Part shown: positions 16,166-24,585 of the stretch, in pieces
Numbering within the stretch: the first letter of the stretch is position 1
Layout of the letters: each line of letters begins with the position of its first letter
Assembly: GCA_963840665.1 (NCBI GenBank)
Contig: CAWIZO010000011.1
Location: 775,043-839,042, forward strand
DNA: 64,000 nt
Reading direction: 5' to 3'
From: DATFTE01 sp963840665
Lineage (GTDB): Bacteria; Acidobacteriota; Terriglobia; Terriglobales; Acidobacteriaceae
Notes under the pieces: model-generated
What the model was told of the DNA's origin: nothing
What the model saw: the letters and a program-made list of their open reading frames with translations, nothing else
The model's database searches: none
Position numbers and translations under genes: made by a program

Positions 16166-17219
16166 ATGAGTTCACGAATCAAGTGCAACACCGTACAAAG
16201 GTGTTGCGATGGAAAAGAGAAGATATGAGCAGTTGGTGCTCAGGGAGCGGATTGAGATTTACCGTCTGCATGCAAACGGTAAATCTCTGCGCTGCATCGC
16301 CGCCACTCTGGGGAGGAGCGCGGCGACCATTAGTCGTGAACTGAAGCGCAACAGCAAGGTCTCTAAGCAGTGGCCGGGGGGCTACGATCCCGAGCGCGCG
16401 CAGCGGCTGATGCTGCGTCGTCATGCCCGCGGTCGGGCCCACAAGCTGGAACGTCAGCCCGAACTTCGGGAGAAAGTGTTGCAGCATCTCGCTGCCGGAT
16501 GGTCGCCGGAGCAGATTGCCGGGCGCATGGCCCAGTTGCCGGGCAGCGACCGCATCAGCTACGAATCCATCTACCGTTACATTTATTGGCGCAGTTGGTC
16601 CTTCAACGAAACTCTGCATCGCTGGCTGCCTCGGCAAAAATACCGTCGCGGAAACCGTCTGCCCAATGGCCGCTGGTCGACGGCGTCGATATTGGAGAGG
16701 GTTTCCATCCATGATCGTCCGGCGGTGGTGGAGACCAGAACGCGCACGGGCGATTGGGAGGCCGACCTCATGAGCTTCCGCAAACCGGGACAGTTCCTGC
16801 TGGTGATGCAGGAACGCCGATCGCGGCGCGCCCTGCTGATGCGGCAGAACACGAGAACGGCGCAGTCGGTCGCCGACAATCTCAGCACCCTGCTGGAAGC
16901 GCTGCCCGCGCGCGTATGTCAATCCATGACCTTCGATAACGGAGCGGAGTTCAGCAAACACTATCTCCTGAGCCGACGGTTTGGCATCCAGACCTGGTTC
17001 TGCGACACCCACTCGCCCTGGCAGAAGGGCGGCATCGAAAACGCGATTGGCCGTTTGCGCCGCCTGTTGCCTAGAAACACCGACCTCGACGACCTGCCCG
17101 CCCAGCGCCTCGCCCTCTGCCTCGAACGCTACAACGATACCCCCAGAAAATGCCTCGGCTTCAAAACTCCCAACGAGGTATTCTTGGAACACTCTGTTGC
17201 ACTTCAAACGTGAATTCAT
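16166..17219 (+). mobile_element. IS30-family insertion sequence, copy 2
   Basis: The copy is 1054 bp, identical to copy 1 except for a silent T at 16937 in the codon of the second catalytic Asp. Both the terminal repeats and the position within the REP-like target are the same, but the outer flanks differ. Confidence 0.93.
16209..17213 (+). CDS. IS30-family transposase, copy 2
   Basis: The 334-residue product is identical to the transposase at 8292-9296, with the same helix-turn-helix and DDE residues (GDWEADLM, MTFDNGAEF, KGGIENAIG). The 5' hairpins are also conserved at 16184-16207 and 16254-16287. The near-perfect identity of two copies 8 kb apart points to recent transposition. Confidence 0.95.
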   Translation: MEKRRYEQLVLRERIEIYRLHANGKSLRCIAATLGRSAATISRELKRNSKVSKQWPGGYDPERAQRLMLRRHARGRAHKLERQPELREKVLQHLAAGWSPEQIAGRMAQLPGSDRISYESIYRYIYWRSWSFNETLHRWLPRQKYRRGNRLPNGRWSTASILERVSIHDRPAVVETRTRTGDWEADLMSFRKPGQFLLVMQERRSRRALLMRQNTRTAQSVADNLSTLLEALPARVCQSMTFDNGAEFSKHYLLSRRFGIQTWFCDTHSPWQKGGIENAIGRLRRLLPRNTDLDDLPAQRLALCLERYNDTPRKCLGFKTPNEVFLEHSVALQT

Positions 17220-17306
17220 CCCCTCGCTTCGCTCGGGATGACGTCAACTAATTGAAGCCCGAAGCCCGACGCCTCAAGCCTGACGCCCGAAGCCTGATGC
17301 CCGCTC

Positions 17307-18194
17307 TTAGCCCCGCACCGTCAGCACCGGACACCTCGCATGACAAACCACCTCATGTGCAATCGCCCACGGCATGTGCGCCGCGGCCCGCGGCGCATTC
17401 GTCTTGTGCACGCCCATCACAATCAGATCCGCGTCGCGCTGCTCGGCAGTCTTCAGAATGCCATCGGAAGGGAACTCAAAGCGCACCACGCACTCGGGCA
17501 CGCACCAATCGGGAGCATCCGCGGGCAACAGCTCTTGCAGGCGATTGCGCGCCTGCTCCTCCACCGCTCCTTGTCTCTGCATGGGAACGAGAGAAACAAA
17601 ATGCGCTAGCGTGAGCTGCGCCTGATTCTCTTCCGCAATCGACAGAGCGAAGGGAAGCGCGTGCAGCGACCCTTCAGAAAAATCCGTCGCAAACAAGATA
17701 TGTTTCCAGCTCTCGAACTCTACATCCGTCCGGTGAACGTTCGGACCCACCGTCAGCACCGGACAATCGGCGTGGCGAAAAATCTGTTCTGCACCCGATC
17801 CCATCACCAGTTTTCGAACTCCCTCGCGTCCGTGGGTGCCCAACACCACCAGGTCAATCTTGTACTGGTCGATCAAGTCCGGAATCGCATTCCACAAATC
17901 GCCCCGGCACAAGGCTGCCTCGCACGTGCTGCCCGGCAGCGGATCCGAATGCAGGAAGGCATTCAGCTTTCTTTGCGCCTGGTCCCACTCGAAATCCATG
18001 GCCACGGGAATGGGCTCCATGGGCAGCGCCAATGCAGTCACCGCCGAGGCTGCATGTGCGACCACGACTCTTGCTCCGAACCACTTTGCCAACCCGCGCA
18101 CGTATGGCAACGCCGCTTCCGAGGCTGCTGAGAAATCAGTAGTAAAAAGAATGTTCTTGAGAGAAAGACGAGTGCCTGTCGCTGTGACCGGCAT
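17307..18194 (-). CDS. Universal stress protein with two UspA domains
   Basis: The 295-residue protein contains two UspA folds, about residues 10-152 and 162-294. Each begins with an ILFTTDFS / ILFATDFS strand. The first ends with the nucleotide-binding pattern VVLGTHGREGVRKLVMGSGAEQI and CPVLTVG. The second is weaker, IVMGVHKTNAPRAAAHMPW, with the GxxGS loop lost, so only the first domain is likely to bind ATP. Tandem UspA proteins are stress-response factors of uncertain biochemical role. It has no operon partner. Confidence 0.9.
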   Translation of the reverse strand: MPVTATGTRLSLKNILFTTDFSAASEAALPYVRGLAKWFGARVVVAHAASAVTALALPMEPIPVAMDFEWDQAQRKLNAFLHSDPLPGSTCEAALCRGDLWNAIPDLIDQYKIDLVVLGTHGREGVRKLVMGSGAEQIFRHADCPVLTVGPNVHRTDVEFESWKHILFATDFSEGSLHALPFALSIAEENQAQLTLAHFVSLVPMQRQGAVEEQARNRLQELLPADAPDWCVPECVVRFEFPSDGILKTAEQRDADLIVMGVHKTNAPRAAAHMPWAIAHEVVCHARCPVLTVRG

Positions 18195-18356
18195 GGGACA
18201 CCTCCTCGCAGACGTTGGGCGTACTGGAGGCCCAGCTAGTTCCTCTATATGCTTTTGTTGAACTATCAGCAGTGATTCGCGTCACCCGGTCGGGTGATGT
18301 TGTCGAGTGTGGAAATTACCGCGCGATTTTCACCTGATTTTAATAAGCGTGCAACA

Positions 18357-18455
18357 TTGTTCCGCCGCCTTGCCGATACACTCCTCTGCATACGAGGTGG
18401 AACAAGCCCGTAAGGGCCTGAGGGGCTCGCACGAGAGACGGCGTGCGGGCCTTTT
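18357..18455 (+). ncRNA. Candidate structured small RNA of three hairpins
   Basis: Three stems follow one another. A 10-bp stem pairs TTGTTCCGCC (18357-18366) with GGTGGAACAA (18396-18405). A GCCC/GGGC stem closed by a GTAA (GNRA-type) tetraloop is at 18406-18417. A 10-bp stem pairs GGCTCGCACG with CGTGCGGGCC (18424-18451) and is followed by TTTT. Two of the pairs are G-U on the plus strand and would be A-C mismatches on the other, which supports plus-strand transcription. It lies in a 414-bp gap with no gene. No known RNA family is recognised. Confidence 0.5.
18424..18455 (+). terminator. Intrinsic terminator of the candidate RNA
   Basis: The stem is 10 bp with an 8-base loop (18434-18441), followed by TTTTAG. 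It faces the plus strand; no plus-strand gene ends nearby, so it most likely ends the candidate RNA. Confidence 0.6.
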
Positions 18456-18497
18456 AGTTTCTGCGGCAACTTTCTCTCGCGACTCCCCTAAGGATTT

Positions 18498-18530
18498 GTC
18501 ATTCCGACCGAAGGGAGGAATCTGCAGTTC
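18498..18530. repeat. Solo REP-like half element
   Basis: GTCATTCCGACCGAAGGGAG followed by GAATCTGC matches the left half of the type B family; no right half is present. Confidence 0.4.
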
Positions 18531-18608
18531 CCATGCGGCGCCACCACTGCCAGCAACTACAGATAGATTGTAGGGAGATAAAACGGACCAAGGACAAACG
18601 ACGAACGA

Positions 18609-19733
18609 CTACCCAACCACCTCGGAACTCCGCTGTTTTCTCAGCGCCTCGAGAAATTCATCCTGACCCAGCGACGCCCCGCCGCGCAACAACTCAAGCA
18701 GTGGATCTTCCAGTTCTTCTCCGGCGCCTGTGTTCTCGTAGTCCTGCGTGGTCGCCGTCAATGCTCGTGGCGTGATCAGCAATTCCGGAAGGGTTCCGGG
18801 GCGGCTGGTCAAAAATTCAATAAAGGTCTGCACCTGCTCGCGCTGTTCCGCCGTGCGCGACGCAAACTCAATCCCCATCCCATGCTCAGGATGCATCACC
18901 CGCACCAGACCCTCGGCCTGTACTTCCATATCTTCCGCCCGCAGGCACAACACAATTCCCGAATGCTCGGGGAAGGGCGACACGGTGTCGACGTAGCATC
19001 CGCCTAAACTCAAATCGGTGAGCTTGCACTGCGATACCGGCTCCGGATCATCCGGAGGCAGTTCCGGCGAATTCGCCGCTACCCACTGGCGCAGCGTGTT
19101 CCGCAAGCTCTCCGACAAATCGTTGAAGCGCACCCCTGACTGCCCATTGGGATTCGCCCACGCCACTTCTCCGTGCGGCTCAATCTCGGTGCTCGCCCCG
19201 GGCAGAACAAAGCGACCGCTCACCGTCGCCGAAGGATACAGTGGCTGCGCCGCCAGCACATCCATTCCTCCTTCGCTCAAATCGAGCAGGATGGCTTCCA
19301 TCTCCGGCCCGTTCTGCACCCGAAGTTGTAAGGGAACTTGTACGGGAACGCGGAAAGATCGCCGGCGTTCGCGCTTGATGAGCGCGGTGGCCGCGCGCAG
19401 GCTGGCTTGCGCCTGGTCCTCGGAAATTGGCTTATACAGAACAAAATTCGCGCCCGCGCCAAACACATTGCGGACCTTGGTTTTGTCGCTCAACAGCGCC
19501 ACTGTGACTGCATTGTTTCCGGTCGCCGCCTGGCTGGCATTCTGCAACACCAGCGCTGCGCTGTGCGGATCGTCAAAGTCGACAATCACCGCATCGAACT
19601 TCGCCTCGCCCAGCCGGACCATCGCCTCCGGATATCCGCACGCCTGCACGCCCACTCCGAATCCGGAAAGAACCGGGGTGAGTACCGCTACTGCCGCGTC
19701 GTCTTTGGAAACCAGGAGTGCTTGAAACGTCAT
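18609..19733 (-). CDS. Receiver-like plus double PilZ domain protein
   Basis: The 374-residue protein has an N-terminal response-regulator-like fold (residues 1-118, with DAVIVDFDDPHS at the usual phospho-Asp strand and YKPIS at the Lys position). Two PilZ-like modules follow. The first has the c-di-GMP motif RRRSFRVPV and LSEGGMDV (residues about 122-165). The second shows CKLTDLSLGGCYVDT near residue 245 and GMGIEF near 305. PilZ domains bind cyclic di-GMP and control motility, surface polysaccharides or cell cycle. A short coiled-coil gene lies immediately upstream on the same strand. Confidence 0.8.
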   Translation of the reverse strand: MTFQALLVSKDDAAVAVLTPVLSGFGVGVQACGYPEAMVRLGEAKFDAVIVDFDDPHSAALVLQNASQAATGNNAVTVALLSDKTKVRNVFGAGANFVLYKPISEDQAQASLRAATALIKRERRRSFRVPVQVPLQLRVQNGPEMEAILLDLSEGGMDVLAAQPLYPSATVSGRFVLPGASTEIEPHGEVAWANPNGQSGVRFNDLSESLRNTLRQWVAANSPELPPDDPEPVSQCKLTDLSLGGCYVDTVSPFPEHSGIVLCLRAEDMEVQAEGLVRVMHPEHGMGIEFASRTAEQREQVQTFIEFLTSRPGTLPELLITPRALTATTQDYENTGAGEELEDPLLELLRGGASLGQDEFLEALRKQRSSEVVG

Positions 19734-19770
19734 AGGTCCGCCGCTTGATTCGCGTCCAGGTGTTTGGAGT

Positions 19771-20034
19771 TTACGGCCAACGCGGAGCTACGCCGCGCTT
19801 GGCTGGCGCCGGTTGTGCAGCCGAAGCTGCCGAAGCCGCTTTAGCAGCCATGGTGCTGGGGCGGGTTTCTTCTTCCACTTCCGCCAGAATGGCGCTATCG
19901 TCCTCGTCACTCTCCGCCAACAGCGGGGCCACTTCACGTAACTTCTCTGCCGCTTGCTGCAGCTGCTCAATCTGCTTCGCCAGTTGCGCGTAACGCGCCT
20001 GCTTGCGTCGCAAGACCTCGTGAATATCTTTCAT
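19771..20034 (-). CDS. Small coiled-coil protein
   Basis: The 87-residue product starts MKDIHEVLRRKQARYAQLAK. Residues about 5-45 form a heptad-rich helix, then an acidic stretch (ESDEDDSAILAEVEEE) and an Ala/Pro-rich tail. No family is recognised. It sits 37 bp upstream of the PilZ gene on the same strand and may be co-transcribed and work with it; this is inference from position. Confidence 0.6.
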   Translation of the reverse strand: MKDIHEVLRRKQARYAQLAKQIEQLQQAAEKLREVAPLLAESDEDDSAILAEVEEETRPSTMAAKAASAASAAQPAPAKRGVAPRWP

Positions 20035-20197
20035 ACAACCCCCTGCTGGCGAATGTAAGGACTAGGGCGAGCAGGGTCAACGGTAATCCCCCCTTGCGTG
20101 ATTACCGGGGTAACAGTGCGAATGTGGGCGCGGGCGTCCCGCCGGCCAGAAGTTGTTCTGCGTAGGGTGCCCGCGAAAAGAGAAGTTCCTGCAAAAG

Positions 20198-20225
20198 AAA
20201 AAGGCCTCGCCAAGCGAGGCCTTTT
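20198..20225 (-). terminator. Intrinsic terminator after the PEP-CTERM gene
   Basis: GGCCTCGC (20203-20210) and GCGAGGCC (20214-20221) form a perfect stem extended by A/T pairs on both sides, with a 3-base loop. Long A and T runs flank it, so it can work in both directions. Confidence 0.8.
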
Positions 20226-20244
20226 CCAAGTGCTTCAGGGAAGT

Positions 20245-20847
20245 TTAGTTGACTTTCTTGCGGCGCAACAGTCCCGCGAGTCCTACCAAGCCCGTGCCCA
20301 GCAAACCGAGGGTGCCCGGTTCCGGTACTACGATGTTGGTATCGCCGCTCGAGATTGTGGTCGAGCCGTTGAAGAAGCCTTTGCCGGTGTTGATGGTCAA
20401 TTGGACCGTCACACCGTTGGTGTTGAAGCTGCCCAGACTGCCGGTCAGCGTCCCTACCAGAGTGTAGTTATGGGTTCCATTCGCAAGGGTCACGAGCGTC
20501 CAGGTCACTGGTCCGCTAAACGTTCCTGTGAAAATGGTTCCATTCGGAATACCGTTGGTTCCGTTGCCGGTAATGGTGAAGCTGCCACCGGCGGCGAAGG
20601 TGCCGCCCATTTGCAGCGAGCCGCTTGCGAGAGCGCCCGTGCTAAATGTAACCGAGCCAAGATTTCCTGTGATCAGTCCCCCGCCATTCAGGCCGTTGAC
20701 TGCAGCCAACGTAGAACCCGTCAGCGAGAGGCCACTGTTTGTGCCTGCTAGAGTGCCGCCGCTATTGGTGAAGTCGACTCCACTATTGGCAAAAGCTGCT
20801 ATCGGCAGCGCCAAAGCTAACAGAGCCAACAAGATTACTCGTCTCAT
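20245..20847 (-). CDS. PEP-CTERM sorted surface protein
   Basis: From ATG 20847 (GGAGGA seven bases upstream) the 200-residue product has a signal peptide, MRRVILLALLALALPIAAFA. A Gly/Ser/Thr/Asn-rich low-complexity body follows. The C-terminal sorting signal is VVPEPGTLGLLGTGLVGLAG then LLRRKKVN: a PEP motif, a hydrophobic helix and a basic end. Such signals are read by exosortase, which links proteins to the surface or extracellular matrix. The biological role of the body is unknown. A strong terminator follows. Confidence 0.9.
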   Translation of the reverse strand: MRRVILLALLALALPIAAFANSGVDFTNSGGTLAGTNSGLSLTGSTLAAVNGLNGGGLITGNLGSVTFSTGALASGSLQMGGTFAAGGSFTITGNGTNGIPNGTIFTGTFSGPVTWTLVTLANGTHNYTLVGTLTGSLGSFNTNGVTVQLTINTGKGFFNGSTTISSGDTNIVVPEPGTLGLLGTGLVGLAGLLRRKKVN

Positions 20848-21006
20848 AAACTTCCTCCTGAGCACCTGTGAAACCCCTGGGAAAAAGGACCGCTTTTCGA
20901 GCCGGCTTAGGTAAAACACCTGAGAGATCGAACTACACGATGCACGTAAACCTCCAAATTCAGGCAAAATGTATGGAATTGACGGTAAAAGACTTAATTC
21001 CACCAC

Positions 21007-21452
21007 CCTGAATCAGGAGAACCGCCGGTGTGCAAGCGAATGCATACTAAAAGCCATCTTCTTGCGCCTGTGCGGGCTGGTCTAACTCCATAAAAACCCC
21101 AAACTAATTGCCTGAAACACGCCTCTGGGGAGTTTGTTGCGGGGGAAAGTAACTTCAGCACCGAAGTTTGGCCCCAGGAACCTCCGAAGTCAAGGGGTAG
21201 TTCTGTCTGGAATCCAGAAGATTACCCCCAATTCCCGGATTGGCCGGGGGCAGCGCCCCGGCATGGCCGCTTCGTGCCATCCTCTGGCACGAACGTGGGG
21301 TTTACATGTCTCAAATTTGGAACTAAGTTGTCGTTGAGCAGTTCTGGGGGAGGGCTGTTCGGGCGTCCCACGATCCGCAAGGGTCCGGGGCGCTTCTTAT
21401 TTGGGCCAAAATGTGGGAGTAGCGCCGGCGTCCCGCCGGCCCAAGATGAAGC
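21007..21452. other. Intergenic stretch with no recognised feature
   Basis: No protein-like frame, RNA gene or repeat family member is seen on either strand. A short GCCGGCGTCCCGCCGGC palindrome occurs near 21425. The upstream part probably holds the promoter of the PEP-CTERM gene. Confidence 0.3.
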
Positions 21453-22085
21453 CTAGAGCCCGTTCCCGTACGCCGTTTCTATCCAACGCTTCACTTCGTC
21501 ATCAATGTCCTCGAGCTTCGTGATCTCGATCCGATGCGTGATGCGGTCTTTCTTCTGAAAGCCTCCGGTATTGATCAGCCGCTTGGGCGTCTTGCGATCG
21601 CCGAGCGCGAGGCCGAGATCAATCCGCGTGTTCGTCGTGGGCTTGATCTGCGCAAACACGTGCTTGCGATAAAACGGCACCATGGTCTTGCACGGACACG
21701 CCTTCACGTCCTTGCCCAGGCTGAATCCCAGCTTGAGCAACGGACCGTACAGCGCCACCAGCCCCGCCTTCTTGCCCGCGAACATGTTGCGCACGTAGCC
21801 CTCGGCCGCTTCCACACATTGGTCAGCTTCCGAGTTGCGTCCGCCCTTTCCTTCGGCACGTTCGGCAATCCACCAGCAGGTATTGGTGCCCAGCTTGTGC
21901 TCGCGTTTCAACCACTCGCGCCGGTCTTTCTCCGTCGCAGGTCCGGATTTCTTGACCAGCGCAATCCATTCGGCGATGGAGCGTCCAGTCTTCTCGGGAA
22001 GTTCGGCAATCCACTTCTCAACCATGGCAATGCCAGGATGAACGCTGTAGGTGGAAGCAGGGGGAAACTTGGGAAGGGAAGGCAT
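21453..22085 (-). CDS. DUF4287/DUF5655-like protein
   Basis: The product from ATG 22085 is 210 residues. Its N-terminal part (VEKWIAELPEKTGRSIAEWI) matches the DUF4287 pattern. The C-terminal part (ACPCKTMVPFYRKHVFAQIK to the end) matches DUF5655, a domain also found next to restriction endonuclease-like proteins. Both domains have no settled function. GAGGTG precedes the start; the longer open frame to 22202 begins inside the GAF gene's 3' end and is not used. Confidence 0.7.
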   Translation of the reverse strand: MPSLPKFPPASTYSVHPGIAMVEKWIAELPEKTGRSIAEWIALVKKSGPATEKDRREWLKREHKLGTNTCWWIAERAEGKGGRNSEADQCVEAAEGYVRNMFAGKKAGLVALYGPLLKLGFSLGKDVKACPCKTMVPFYRKHVFAQIKPTTNTRIDLGLALGDRKTPKRLINTGGFQKKDRITHRIEITKLEDIDDEVKRWIETAYGNGL

Positions 22086-22167
22086 GTGGCACCTCAGAAA
22101 CAAAACGCCAAGATAGTAACAAACGGGGACAAAACGAGGGGGTGACTGTAACCAGGAATTCCCGAGA

Positions 22168-23958
22168 CTAGCGTCTGCGGCTTCGCGCTCTCCGATAGTC
22201 ATCTGCCGTCGTCCGGTAGCATTCTAGCTTTCCTGCCTCCACACCCACGCCATTCAAATGCTGTTGTAACCGATCGGTGACGGCGTGGCTTGACTTGGTC
22301 ATCGCGGTCATGACCTGCGGCAGAGATTCGTCGCAACTGGGGTCGCGGGTGACTCGCAGCTTGTCGACATCGGGATAGTCCGGGCCGTAATCTGACAGCC
22401 TCTCTTGATACGGCAAAAACTCATAGACCAGCTTGATCAGGCGAGATTGCGAGTGCAGGCGCTCTTCGGCGATGAACACTTCGTGGCTGGCGAAGTAAGA
22501 CGAACTGGGTAGGGACAACGCCAGCCCCACGAAGTTCACGCTGACTTCTTTGGTTTGCGCCGGTTGTTCGCGCGTCTCGGCGGCGGGCGCATTCGTCGCT
22601 CGCGGATCTCGCGCCATCGGATCGGTATTACTCGACGCTACCCGCATCGTGGCCGGCGGGACGCCGGCGCTACCGTGCGGCGGAGCCATTGCCGTCAGCG
22701 GCGCATTCAGCGAGGCCCGGACTACACTCGCACGCATCGGAGCTTCCTGCGAAGAAATCTGCGGAGCCGGGCCGACGGCTTCGACGTGTCCGATCTGCAT
22801 TCCGCCAGACCTTCCCGAAACTTGCGACACCGCCGGCGGAGGCTCGACGACTCCGATTGCCGGCGCGGCCAGCGTTCGCCTTCCTGTAACTCCTAATGCC
22901 TCAGGTGGCGGACCAACCACGGCCGATCCTCCCAGTCCGCCAACAGAACGGCGTCCCGCGGCATAGGTCAACTGCGGGGGCGGAGCAACCACGGCAATCA
23001 AGGCGAGTCCCGGACCCAGGCGCAACTCGGAAGAAGCAACCGTCGGCGGCGCGGGGAGAACCGAGTGTCCCGACAACAGCAGATCGATCGACCGGATCTC
23101 AGCCTTCACGCGAACCTCGGGAGGAACAGTTTCCCGCTCGCGACTCCCGCGAGGCACGACCAGAGCCGCTTGTCGCATGCTGGGCGCCGATCCAGTTCCT
23201 GCATGCAGCGCGCGCGCATATTCAGAAGGCGAGTAATAAACCACGTCCGCGCGGTCAACGGTCTGCGGCCGCACCGATGACGCCTGGAACGCTCCCAGTT
23301 CAACGGCTGCGACCAGTGCGGCGGTCATCAGGGCTTGCGCTGCGAGCGATTGAAAGAATCTTCGCCACGGCAATTGCGACGGCACGAAGACGTCTCCCCA
23401 GAAACGCGAGGGCAGGGAAGTGCGCTTCAAGGGCGCGAGGCGCGGAGGAAACAAGGTTTCGGAAAGATTGCGGAAGAAAACCCGATGGGCCGGTTCCATC
23501 TCCACCAGAAAGTTCGGCGGCGTGCAGGCAGGCGGCGCGGGCAACGCGCTCTGTGCCAGCCGCGCAATGAGCGAAAGACAACCGTCATCGAAGGCGCGCG
23601 GTTCGGGAGAGAAGACCTCAAGAAGTCCGACGACTTTGTTCCCGGAAAGAATCGGCGCCGCGAGAATCGAACGAATGCCCAGCAGGCTGCAGCTTTCCGC
23701 GTCGACTCGCGGATCGTTCGCGGCATCGTCGCAATGGAGAGCTTCCGCTGTGCGCACGCACTCTCCGGAAAAACCGCTGCTGACATCCAATCGGCAACCC
23801 ACAGGAGGCGCACTGCGTCCGATGCTTGCCTCGCAAACCATGGACTCGTGATCACCGAGCGCAATCGCGGCGGACGTGCCCTTGGTGAGCAAGAGGGCGC
23901 GCATGCCGACCAGTTGCAGTGCGGCATTCTCTCCGGTGGTTGGGGCGGACGACGGCAT
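22168..23958 (-). CDS. GAF-domain membrane protein
   Basis: The start at 23958 (MPSSAPTTGENAALQLVGMR) is chosen because the 42 residues further upstream to 24084 look non-coding. The 596-residue protein has a GAF domain at about 15-150 (SILAAPILSGNKVVGLLEVF). A single transmembrane helix follows at about 205-230 (ALMTAALVAAVELGAF). Then comes a long Pro/Ala-rich region with repeated VxPPPxxxxVxGRR segments, and a conserved C-terminal domain from about 470. GAF domains sense small molecules. The acidobacterial architecture has no assigned function. Confidence 0.72.
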   Translation of the reverse strand: MPSSAPTTGENAALQLVGMRALLLTKGTSAAIALGDHESMVCEASIGRSAPPVGCRLDVSSGFSGECVRTAEALHCDDAANDPRVDAESCSLLGIRSILAAPILSGNKVVGLLEVFSPEPRAFDDGCLSLIARLAQSALPAPPACTPPNFLVEMEPAHRVFFRNLSETLFPPRLAPLKRTSLPSRFWGDVFVPSQLPWRRFFQSLAAQALMTAALVAAVELGAFQASSVRPQTVDRADVVYYSPSEYARALHAGTGSAPSMRQAALVVPRGSRERETVPPEVRVKAEIRSIDLLLSGHSVLPAPPTVASSELRLGPGLALIAVVAPPPQLTYAAGRRSVGGLGGSAVVGPPPEALGVTGRRTLAAPAIGVVEPPPAVSQVSGRSGGMQIGHVEAVGPAPQISSQEAPMRASVVRASLNAPLTAMAPPHGSAGVPPATMRVASSNTDPMARDPRATNAPAAETREQPAQTKEVSVNFVGLALSLPSSSYFASHEVFIAEERLHSQSRLIKLVYEFLPYQERLSDYGPDYPDVDKLRVTRDPSCDESLPQVMTAMTKSSHAVTDRLQQHLNGVGVEAGKLECYRTTADDYRRARSRRR

Positions 23959-24358
23959 GGTGGAGCTTTGATCGTAGCCGGAGCCCGTATCCGATTGAAT
24001 AGACAAGGGCTGGGGAGAATTACGAAAGTAACTACCTGGTAATGCCGGGCGATCCGGTAATAAGTACACTGTTTGTACATACAAATAAGACTATACAGGA
24101 TTCCCGTTTTGGTTCACCCTGAGCTAAGTTGTTGAGAGTTCTTCGGAGGGATGCGGGACTAGAAGATCACGGGTCTGATCTTCGCCTGGAATGCCCCACG
24201 ATCGCGTTCTCAGCCTCGGAGTGCGACGACTGAGGAACGGATGACACTTGGGGTCATCCGCAAATTTGAGGGGGCTTAAAAAGCCTCCTGGTGCTGAGTA
24301 AGCTAAAAGCTATACAAATCTGTACGGTTGTCCAATGGCATGCCAGTCCCTTTTAGCC

Positions 24359-24447
24359 GTCATCCGAGCCCGATAGGGCGAAGGATCTGGCGTGGAGTAG
24401 TTCGCCGGTGGTGCGCGCCAGATCCCTCGCTTCGCGTCGGGATGACG
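24359..24447. repeat. REP-like palindrome, type B
   Basis: GTCATCCGAGCCCGATAGGG at the left and CTTCGCGTCGGGATGAC at the right are near inverted copies. Inner arms GGATCTGGCG and CGCCAGATCC are perfectly complementary. It lies between the GAF gene and the HAF-repeat gene and is the uninterrupted form of the site used by the IS30 copies. Confidence 0.75.
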
Positions 24448-24537
24448 TCGTTTCGGGTAAATGATCAGTAGTGAGGTTGTTGCTCCTGGCTAGACGCGGG
24501 CGAGGGCGCCCGCGCCACACTTACAACTCAAAACAGA

Positions 24538-24563
24538 AAGAGCCGGGCTTGCGCCCAGCTCTT
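24538..24563 (-). terminator. Intrinsic terminator of the first HAF gene
   Basis: AAGAGC/GCTCTT and GGGC/GCCC arms form a stem with a 4-base loop. The only imperfect pair is G-U when read on the minus strand, which fits termination of the gene ending at 24586. Confidence 0.65.
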
Positions 24564-24585
24564 GCGTTTGTGCTCCATTTGTCGA

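Noticed and set aside
20848..21010. Cyclic di-GMP riboswitch upstream of the PEP-CTERM gene
   Set aside because: GC-rich pairing segments are present, but the conserved core of the known class I riboswitch could not be found.
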